A DNA stretch of 6,284 bases from Promethearchaeota archaeon CR_4 (GTDB lineage: Archaea > Asgardarchaeota > Lokiarchaeia > Sigyniarchaeales > CR-4). This document shows, piece after piece, positions 1-5,013 of the stretch (positions are counted from its first letter, which is position 1; each line of letters starts with the position of its first letter). Where the stretch lies: the NCBI GenBank assembly GCA_001940655.1, contig MBAA01000234.1, forward strand, positions 296 through 6,579, in the 5' to 3' direction. Both the position numbers and the translations under genes were made by a program. The notes under the pieces were generated by a model. It was not told the origin of the DNA and ran no database searches. It saw only the letters and a list, made by a program, of their open reading frames with translations.

Positions 1-148
1 AACATACTCAATGAATCCCCCTTCTTCCCCTGACAAGTGTTATTTATGGTAAAAAAACTTCCTTTCAATTGATAAGCATAAATTGATGTTCAACTATTAA
101 AAAAAACCATCGATTCATAAAGCTAAATCCTGTATAAGAACAGGGGTT
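1..148. other. Left-edge intergenic region upstream of the TspO-like gene
   Basis: I see no gene in this AT-rich stretch. It holds a TATA-like CATAAAG at 116-122, which ends 26 nt before the ATG at 149, and a second candidate TATAAGA at 133-139. The latter lies in a small inverted repeat (CCTGT 129-133, ACAGG 140-144). AATTGAT occurs twice, at about 67-73 and 81-87, which may be chance. A minus-strand gene could start at the extreme left edge, but too little is visible to support it. Confidence 0.4.
116..122 (+). promoter_or_regulatory. Possible TATA box of the TspO-like gene
   Basis: CATAAAG lies 26 nt before the ATG at 149, the same spacing seen for both signal peptidase genes, and would give a leaderless or nearly leaderless transcript. 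The alternative TATAAGA at 133-139 would suit the ATG at 176 with a leader of roughly 14 nt. The sequence alone does not decide between them. Confidence 0.35.
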
Positions 149-943
149 ATGTATCCAAGTACTCTTCTCGATTGTATGTCCGAAAAAACTAAAAATATTG
201 GGTGGCCAATAGCCAATTTGGTAGCCTATGTTCTTATGGTTCTCATCGACTCTCTTGCGAATATCATCCCTTTTAATGGATATACTCAGGCGGAGCTCTC
301 GGACGCGATTCCGAATTATATTGTTCCCGCGGGATACGTCTTTTCCATCTGGGGTGTAATTTATGTGTTTATGGGTATCTATGCCATCTACCAAATTCTT
401 CCTGCCAACCGCAACGCTGCGTTTCAAAAGGCCATCGGTCCTTGGTTTATCGTTGGAGTAATCGGCAACGGAACTTGGATTTTCCTGTGGCATTGGAAAC
501 AAATTCCTTTATCGTTGATGGGAATGTTACTCCTCTTGGTAAGCCTGCTTGCAATATACCTACGCTTGAATATAGGTAAGTCAAAAGCAGAAGTTTCGTG
601 GAAGGAACGTCTCGCAACTCAAGTCCCCTTCAGCATCTATCTGGGGTGGGTCACGGTTGCCACCATCGCAAGTGTAGCCGCCGTCCTCGTAAATGCGGGA
701 GTTCCTGGTTTGGATAGTGCAGCAATTACTTGGACTGTATTCATCTTGCTTGTTGTTACTCTCATCACGGAACTAATTTTGTGGTTCCGGAAGGACGTAG
801 TCTTTGCTTTAGTGGTTACTTGGGCGGTTATCGGGATACTTGTGAAGCAAATTGAGGTCATACCAATCGCCGTAACCTCGGGAATCGTGTTGGGCGCAGT
901 GGTCTCAAGCATCGCGTGGGTCCTCCTAATCTCCCGTAAATAA
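149..943 (+). CDS. TspO/MBR-related tryptophan-rich membrane protein, extended form
   Basis: This is a very hydrophobic protein of 264 residues with about seven to eight predicted membrane segments (roughly 20-40, 60-82, 97-115, 120-140, 158-182, 191-213, 217-233, 236-262) and 12 tryptophans. Three stretches look like the TspO/MBR fold: a G-x-V-F-x-I-W-G-x-I-Y segment at 62-72, the W-rich W110/W114/W116 region, and P-F-S-I-Y-L-G-W at 160-167. Classical TspO has five helices in about 160 residues, so this belongs to the longer branch with extra C-terminal helices. TspO proteins bind porphyrins or other hydrophobic ligands in the membrane; the ligand here is unknown. The start is uncertain. The ATG at 149 has a TATA-like box at the spacing used elsewhere in the window. 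The ATG at 176 removes nine residues and gives M-S-E-K-T, a more usual N-terminus. The gene appears to be monocistronic. Confidence 0.75.
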   Translation: MYPSTLLDCMSEKTKNIGWPIANLVAYVLMVLIDSLANIIPFNGYTQAELSDAIPNYIVPAGYVFSIWGVIYVFMGIYAIYQILPANRNAAFQKAIGPWFIVGVIGNGTWIFLWHWKQIPLSLMGMLLLLVSLLAIYLRLNIGKSKAEVSWKERLATQVPFSIYLGWVTVATIASVAAVLVNAGVPGLDSAAITWTVFILLVVTLITELILWFRKDVVFALVVTWAVIGILVKQIEVIPIAVTSGIVLGAVVSSIAWVLLISRK

Positions 944-1212
944 GTAAATTGCGTGGCACGGAGGACTTTTGCCTGACCCACGTTTTATCTTTTTCCTTTT
1001 CGCGGGCGAACGAAAAATCCCAAGGAACAGAGGGATTGGTTATTCCGTTCTTGTTCGCGTCAAAAAGCATCGGGATTCGAGGAGTGTTTGCGAGACTCGG
1101 GGATGAAACTGTTAATTCGCGTCTGCAAAGAGACATATGAATTATTTTCTCCTCTTCAAAATTATTCCATTCAATGGTAATGCTAAAAACCATTCTATGC
1201 ACTTGTATCATT
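944..1212. other. Intergenic region between the TspO-like gene and manB
   Basis: Apart from the terminator, this gap holds a nested inverted repeat. The outer arms are GCGAAC (1006-1011) and GTTCGC (1053-1058). The inner arms are AATCCC (1016-1021) and GGGATT (1032-1037). An open frame of 63 codons (949-1140) has no recognisable similarity, no good ribosome-binding site and a terminator-like sequence inside it, so I do not call a gene. A TATA-like CTAAAAA at 1183-1189 may serve manB. Confidence 0.4.
951..1000 (+). terminator. Stem followed by T-rich tract after the TspO-like gene
   Basis: CGTGG (952-956) can pair with CCACG (978-982), with a possible extra G-T pair, across a long 21-nt loop. 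A pyrimidine tract dominated by T follows to position 1000. Archaeal RNA polymerase terminates at T-tracts with or without a hairpin, so the T-rich part is the stronger evidence. Confidence 0.45.
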
Positions 1213-2583
1213 ATGGAATTTGAGTGTAATGATGCAGGCCACTTGGCGTGTTTTGGCGCCTATGATATCCGAGGGAAGGTGCCATCCCAACTCAACGAAG
1301 AATTAGTAAATCGTCTCGCGAAGGCCTACGCCACTCAATTCAAACCAAAATCGATTGTCATTGGTCGTGATGTTCGCCTGAGTTCGCAAAATCTCGCATT
1401 CGCGTTATTCGATGGGTTTGTTGATATGGGCGTGGACGTCATCGACATCGGCCTCTGCGGCACAGAGATGCTATACTTTGCAGTGGGAAGCTTGGGCGCG
1501 AGCGGCGGTATTATGGTCACCGCGAGTCACAATCCGAGTGATTACAACGGTTTGAAATTGGTTCGGGAACACGCCATTCCCATCAGTGGAGACTCTGGTC
1601 TCTACGAGCTCGAGCGAAATATCATAGTGGGAGATTTTCCACCAAAAACTACTCATAGTGGGAAGGTAAAAATCATCGAGATAATGCCCCGATACATAGA
1701 TCACCTCCTCTCCTTTGTCAAGGGGAAAAAACTGAAACCTTTCCGCATCGTGACCAACGCCGGTAATGGTAATGCTGGTCCGGTCTTGGACGCGCTCGAG
1801 TCTCACGTGCCATTTGAATTAATAAAACTCAACACTAATCCTGACGGGACGTTCCCCAATGGGGTACCCAATCCACTACTCCCAGAAAACCGAACTGCAA
1901 CGGTTAAAAGCATGCAGAGTCATACGTGCGACTTTGGGGTTGCTTGGGACGGAGATTTCGACCGGTGTTTCTTCTTTGACGAGCAAACAAATTTCATCGA
2001 GGGTTATTACATCGTGGGTCTTCTCGCGCGGCAAATGCTTATGGCACATCCTCGTAGCAAAATTATCCTCGACCCCCGCTTGACGTGGAATACAATTGAG
2101 CAAGTGCAATCTTTAGGCGGGACTCCTGTCATATCAAAGACTGGCCACGCATTCATCAAGGAAAGGATGCGAAAAGAAGATGCCGTCTATGGCGGGGAGA
2201 TGTCCGCCCACCATTACTTCCGGGACTTCTACTATTGTGACACGGGGATGGTGCCCTTCTTACTCATCTCTGCTCTGTTATCATCGGAAAATAAACATTT
2301 GGGACAACTTGTGTCCGGAATGATGGACGCCCATCCCTGTTCCGGGGAAATTAATTTCCAAGTCACCGACCCGCCAGCAATTCTCAAGCGAGTGGAGGAG
2401 ACGTACAAATCCCACGCTAAAGCAGTGGATTACATTGATGGTCTCAGCATAGAATTTGCCACCTGGCGATTTAACCTGCGAATGTCGAACACGGAACCCC
2501 TGATCCGGCTTAATGTTGAAACTCGAGGTGATCGTCAATTACTAAAACAAAAAACACGGGAATTACAAGGAATTATCAAATAA
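1213..2583 (+). CDS. manB: Phosphomannomutase (CpsG/ManB type)
   Basis: This cytosolic enzyme interconverts mannose-6-phosphate and mannose-1-phosphate, the precursor of GDP-mannose. From the ATG at 1213 it has 456 residues, the usual length of the family. All four active-site elements of the alpha-D-phosphohexomutase superfamily are present: the phosphoserine loop T-A-S-H-N-P with S105, the magnesium loop D246-G-D248-F-D250-R, the sugar-specificity loop G-E-M-S at 328-331, and the phosphate-binding S-N-T-E-P at 425-429. The runs F-P-N-G-V-P-N-P-L-L-P-E, F-I-K-E-R-M-R-K-E-D and H-H-Y-F-R-D-F are, from memory, nearly those of enterobacterial CpsG. This is a bacterial type rather than the usual archaeal mutase, which suggests transfer. 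The start at 1213 is preferred because ATGs at 1174 and 1180 only add residues outside the family's N-terminus (L-A-C-F-x-A-Y-D-I-R-G-K). A paralogous phosphoglucomutase activity cannot be excluded. Confidence 0.93.
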   Translation: MEFECNDAGHLACFGAYDIRGKVPSQLNEELVNRLAKAYATQFKPKSIVIGRDVRLSSQNLAFALFDGFVDMGVDVIDIGLCGTEMLYFAVGSLGASGGIMVTASHNPSDYNGLKLVREHAIPISGDSGLYELERNIIVGDFPPKTTHSGKVKIIEIMPRYIDHLLSFVKGKKLKPFRIVTNAGNGNAGPVLDALESHVPFELIKLNTNPDGTFPNGVPNPLLPENRTATVKSMQSHTCDFGVAWDGDFDRCFFFDEQTNFIEGYYIVGLLARQMLMAHPRSKIILDPRLTWNTIEQVQSLGGTPVISKTGHAFIKERMRKEDAVYGGEMSAHHYFRDFYYCDTGMVPFLLISALLSSENKHLGQLVSGMMDAHPCSGEINFQVTDPPAILKRVEETYKSHAKAVDYIDGLSIEFATWRFNLRMSNTEPLIRLNVETRGDRQLLKQKTRELQGIIK

Positions 2584-2632
2584 GTTTTTTACCCCTCTGA
2601 GTGGTAGAGTGTGTTGGGTTCGATTATTGTAT
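2584..2632 (+). terminator. T6 tract after manB in the convergent gap
   Basis: Six consecutive T residues (2585-2590) directly follow the manB stop codon and could end its transcript in the archaeal manner. The rest of this 49-nt gap separates manB from the stop codon of the convergent signal peptidase gene. I see no comparable T-tract for the minus strand here. Confidence 0.4.
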
Positions 2633-3865
2633 TTACTTGTGACGCCATTCCATGCCGCATTTTCCACAAATCAATTTTTTGCCATAAAATGGAGGATAAG
2701 GATTAAGCAGAACAGTTTTGTCTATTTCTTCGCGAATCATCCGCCGGTCGTTGTTCCCACAGTGAGGACACACCCACCGTTTGCCCGCATCCACTATCGA
2801 TAACATAGCATCAGGATCTTCTACAAAATTTGTGGGATCAGCTTCTAGTGGAAGGGGGAGCATCGCGGCCGGTTCCAACGCTTTCAATCCTGTAGATGCA
2901 TGAGTGGGCACCAGTGTCGGCGAAAGCGGAGCGATGGGTTGTAATTCGACAAAAAATTGCATGTTTTCATCTTTCGATACTGATTCAAGCGATATTCCTG
3001 CCTTCTCCACGGTGACCTGGATTTTTTTAGGAGAGGTAATTACGACATCATTGTCCTTGCCCACGAATCCAAGATTTTCGCCTTTATTATTATCATATAC
3101 CTCTATATAGCCTAAATTTGGGGAGATCGGGACGATATCTTTGGGAGATTCTAGAGACGCGTCCCGTATCCTGCCTTTCTTTGAATTCTTCTGCTTTTCA
3201 TCTTCAGGGTGAACTATATCCCATACAACCAAAAGAACTAGGGCGCCACCGAAGATAATTTTTAGAGGTATCGAGATAATAGGATTCCCCAACCAAATCA
3301 CCACGGATCCGATATAGGGAATATCCCCCCAAACGACTCCCAAGATATGGTCTTCTGGCACTTCAATTATTTCATCGGTGGAACCATTGGGACATTCGAG
3401 ACTCAAACAGTCAGGTGGATCAACATCAAGATTGTGATCCCCTTTTGTCTTGAAATACCACATATTTGTCGCAACATCAAATCTCTTGCCAACAACGCGG
3501 TGCACGATGGGATCTGATTGCGGGTTGTCCCATAAACCATTAGAATCGTATAGAATTACGTCCCCGGTCTTGTCTTCGATGGTACCAGTTTTAATATTCT
3601 CTGGTGCCACATAATGGACGAATAATAGATCTCCCTCGTGAATGGTCGGTTCCATTGACCCACTCACAACCACGACCACGGGATTTTGCGCCCCCGAGGC
3701 AAACTTCATTCCTTCATAAAAACCCCAAAAACCCAAAATTATAATGGCAAGAATTATGACATCTTTGACAAGACCTTTACGTTGGCGGCGCTTCTTTTCC
3801 TCGGGAGTTAGCGGTGATATCTCCCGTGTTTTACTTGGATCGAGTTTTTCTGCCACGGAGCTCAT
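2633..3865 (-). CDS. Signal peptidase I (S26B) with cytosolic C-terminal zinc ribbon
   Basis: This membrane-bound signal peptidase of 410 residues would cleave signal sequences from exported proteins. A basic cytosolic N-terminus (T-P-E-E-K-K-R-R at 20-27) precedes membrane helix 1 (about 33-52). The extracytoplasmic catalytic domain has Ser in S-G-S70-M-E-P-T, His in V-H122-R-V-V-G, and the conserved Asp pair D143 and D149 in K-G-D-H-N-L-D-V-D. This is the archaeal/ER Ser-His arrangement. Membrane helix 2 (about 195-217) returns the chain to the cytosol. The tail of about 190 residues is unusual: a beta-rich stretch (about 252-308), a Pro/Ala-rich linker (about 309-345) and a zinc ribbon with C366-x-x-C369 and C400-x-x-C403. 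The first 220 residues are 68% identical, without gaps, to the neighbouring signal peptidase. The start is fixed by that paralogue and by the TATA box 26 nt upstream. Confidence 0.93.
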   Translation of the reverse strand: MSSVAEKLDPSKTREISPLTPEEKKRRQRKGLVKDVIILAIIILGFWGFYEGMKFASGAQNPVVVVVSGSMEPTIHEGDLLFVHYVAPENIKTGTIEDKTGDVILYDSNGLWDNPQSDPIVHRVVGKRFDVATNMWYFKTKGDHNLDVDPPDCLSLECPNGSTDEIIEVPEDHILGVVWGDIPYIGSVVIWLGNPIISIPLKIIFGGALVLLVVWDIVHPEDEKQKNSKKGRIRDASLESPKDIVPISPNLGYIEVYDNNKGENLGFVGKDNDVVITSPKKIQVTVEKAGISLESVSKDENMQFFVELQPIAPLSPTLVPTHASTGLKALEPAAMLPLPLEADPTNFVEDPDAMLSIVDAGKRWVCPHCGNNDRRMIREEIDKTVLLNPYPPFYGKKLICGKCGMEWRHK

Positions 3866-3891
3866 GAAGCGCTACCTAATATCGATGTTGG

Positions 3892-3898
3892 TTTTATA
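3892..3898 (-). promoter_or_regulatory. TATA box of the 410-aa signal peptidase gene
   Basis: TATAAAA on the minus strand ends exactly 26 nt before the ATG at 3865. This fits an archaeal TATA box and a leaderless or very short-leader transcript. The other signal peptidase gene has the same box at the same distance, and 16 of the 26 spacer bases match between them, so the promoter was copied along with the gene. Confidence 0.75.
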
Positions 3899-3990
3899 AA
3901 AGTTTCTTCGTTTAGAACTTCGTTTTTTTGAGTGTGTAGGTTTTGAACGTGAGAATTGTCCATAGGGCCACTCACGCGTGAAGACGCAGG
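3899..3990 (-). pseudogene. Decayed remnant of the 3' end of the M28 gene
   Basis: These 92 nt align with the last part of the intact M28 gene (4920-5013) at about 60 of 92 positions with two single-base deletions, counted by hand. The best part is about 40 nt, where CGTTCAA, CTCAAAAA and AAGTT are shared and mismatches in the first 27 nt are all transitions. In the matching frame the remnant reads T-F-K-T-Y-T-L-K-K then a stop, against A-F-K-A-Y-I-L-K-K in the intact protein. It lies at the same place relative to the downstream TATA box and signal peptidase gene as in the intact copy. It is thus the truncated flank of a tandem duplication and not a functional gene. It may extend a few bases further to about 4003. 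Confidence 0.75.
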
Positions 3991-4008
3991 ATTTTCAAGA
4001 ATTGATTC

Positions 4009-4030
4009 AAAAGAAACGAAAAATAAAACG
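4009..4030 (-). terminator. T-rich tract after the 284-aa signal peptidase gene
   Basis: On the minus strand, a T-rich tract containing runs of four, five, three and four T follows the stop codon almost directly. It fits an archaeal T-tract terminator and would separate this transcript from the next signal peptidase gene, which has its own promoter. No stable hairpin is obvious. Confidence 0.5.
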
Positions 4031-4031
4031 A

Positions 4032-4886
4032 TTACGAAAAATCGAAATCCTCCTTTTTCGTGGAAGTCGCTTGTGTTGAAGGGGATTCTTCTGTGGAGGA
4101 TGGTTTTTGTGAGGAAAGCGCATTTTCAATTCCTTCCTCCTCAAAGAGTTCAGGGAGGATTTCTTTAGGAGTCGCGAGGACTTCCCCCCGTTTCTTGCTC
4201 TGCTTTTTCCGCTTGGTTTCTTCTTCTGGATTTAGCGCATCCCACACGATAGAAATCACTAATGCGATGCCGATGATAACTAAGAGGGGAATTGCGATAT
4301 TGGTGTCCTGCAACCAAATTTTAACCCACCCGATGTAAGGGATGCGGCCCCATACGACTCCCACGATATGGTCTTCCGGTACTTCAATTATTTCATCGTC
4401 GGTAGTGTTGGGACATAGGGAATTAAAACAGTCAGGTGGATCAACGTCTAGATTGTGATCTCCCTTTGTCAGGAAATACCACATCTGTGTATCATTATCA
4501 AACCTCTTACCAACGACTCTGTGCACTATGGGTTCTGATTCTGGATGCTCCCAAAGACCTACAGAGTTGTAAAGGATCACGCTCCCATTCTTGTCTTCGA
4601 TGGTTCCGTTTTTAATGTCTGCGGGTGGCACGTAATGGACGAACAAGATGTCTCCCTTGAGGATGTTTGGTTCCATTGACCCACTTACGACCACGACCAC
4701 AGGATATTGCGTTCCTGCGACGAGCTTCATTCCTTCGAAAAAACCCCACGAACCAAAAATGACTATGGCAATAACCGCCACAGCTTTTATGATCCCTTTG
4801 TTGCGGCGACGCTTTTTTTCTTCAGGAGTTAAATCTGCTTTCTCCCGTTTTTTGGTCGTTCCGAGTTTTTCTGCCACTGAGCTCAT
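4032..4886 (-). CDS. Signal peptidase I (S26B), short-tailed paralogue
   Basis: This signal peptidase has 284 residues from the ATG at 4886. It has a basic cytosolic N-terminus, helix 1 (about 33-52), an extracytoplasmic catalytic domain with S70 (S-G-S-M-E-P-N), H122 (V-H-R-V-V-G), D143 and D149, and helix 2 (about 195-217). The cytosolic tail is basic and then Ser/Thr/Glu-rich (about 222-284), with no zinc ribbon. The residue after S-M-E-P is Asn, where Thr is usual. C153 and C158 and the sequon N160-T-T are kept at the same positions as in the other copy. An in-frame ATG at 4997 would add 37 residues, but they lie inside the M28 gene, lack a match in the paralogue and include the TATA box, so 4886 is the start. 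It follows M28 with an 11-nt gap and may be read both from M28 and from its own promoter. Confidence 0.93.
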   Translation of the reverse strand: MSSVAEKLGTTKKREKADLTPEEKKRRRNKGIIKAVAVIAIVIFGSWGFFEGMKLVAGTQYPVVVVVSGSMEPNILKGDILFVHYVPPADIKNGTIEDKNGSVILYNSVGLWEHPESEPIVHRVVGKRFDNDTQMWYFLTKGDHNLDVDPPDCFNSLCPNTTDDEIIEVPEDHIVGVVWGRIPYIGWVKIWLQDTNIAIPLLVIIGIALVISIVWDALNPEEETKRKKQSKKRGEVLATPKEILPELFEEEGIENALSSQKPSSTEESPSTQATSTKKEDFDFS

Positions 4887-5013
4887 ATTGCGCTGCCTCA
4901 CAACGATGCTTCTTTTATAGTGGTTAAGTCCTTTATAACTTGGTGCTTTTTGAGTATGTAAGCCTTGAACGCACAATATATTCCAAAAACTACGCACGCG
5001 CCGAAAACACAGG
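4146..5013 (-). repeat. Tandem duplication, copy B (M28 3' end, promoter, signal peptidase core)
   Basis: Copy B contains the intact 3' end of the M28 gene, the TATA box and codons 1 to about 247 of the 284-aa signal peptidase. Because M28 is intact here, this is the better candidate for the ancestral gene order. The alternative, duplication of the complete M28-peptidase pair followed by loss of most of one M28 copy, gives the same picture. Confidence 0.7.

Larger units (their letters stand above)
3125..3990 (-). repeat. Tandem duplication, copy A (M28 remnant, promoter, signal peptidase core)
   Basis: Copy A runs from the M28 remnant through the TATA box and codons 1 to about 247 of the 410-aa signal peptidase. 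It is colinear with copy B at 4146-5013. Homology in the protein is strongest over residues 1-220 and continues weakly through a shared S-K-K and P-K-(D/E)-I-(V/L)-P in the cytosolic tail, after which the tails are unrelated. The outer limits are approximate. Confidence 0.7.

Noticed and set aside
1..50. Possible divergent minus-strand gene starting at about position 5 with a TATA-like ATAAATA at 41-47
   Set aside because: Only one codon would be visible, and the spacing of the TATA-like element is about 35 nt, unlike the 26 nt seen elsewhere.
637..981. Open frames antisense to the TspO-like gene and manB, such as 637-981 and 1471-1806 on the minus strand
   Set aside because: They lie within strongly supported genes, have low-complexity or unlikely composition and show no domain.
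1060..1110. A tRNA-like T-loop resemblance (GGATTCGAGG)
   Set aside because: No acceptor stem, anticodon arm or D-loop can be built around it.
949..1140. Open frame of 63 codons on the plus strand after the TspO-like gene
   Set aside because: It has no recognisable domain, no ribosome-binding site or TATA box at a good distance, and it overlaps the probable terminator of the gene before it.
1174..1212. Earlier manB start adding 13 residues
   Set aside because: Known ManB proteins start only a few residues before the C-F-x-A-Y-D-I-R-G-K motif, and the ATG at 1213 already gives the family's usual length.
2609..3110. Plus-strand open frames opposite the zinc-ribbon signal peptidase
   Set aside because: They are shadows of the minus-strand gene, whose zinc ribbon and tail explain the sequence.
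3956..4168. Plus-strand open frame of 70 codons across the gap between the signal peptidases
   Set aside because: It runs across the M28 relic and terminator into the opposite strand of the signal peptidase tail, and has no match or start signal.
4887..4997. N-terminal extension of the 284-aa signal peptidase by 37 residues
   Set aside because: The extension overlaps the M28 coding end in another frame and spans the TATA box. The paralogue starts at the equivalent of 4886 with the same M-S-S-V-A-E-K-L.
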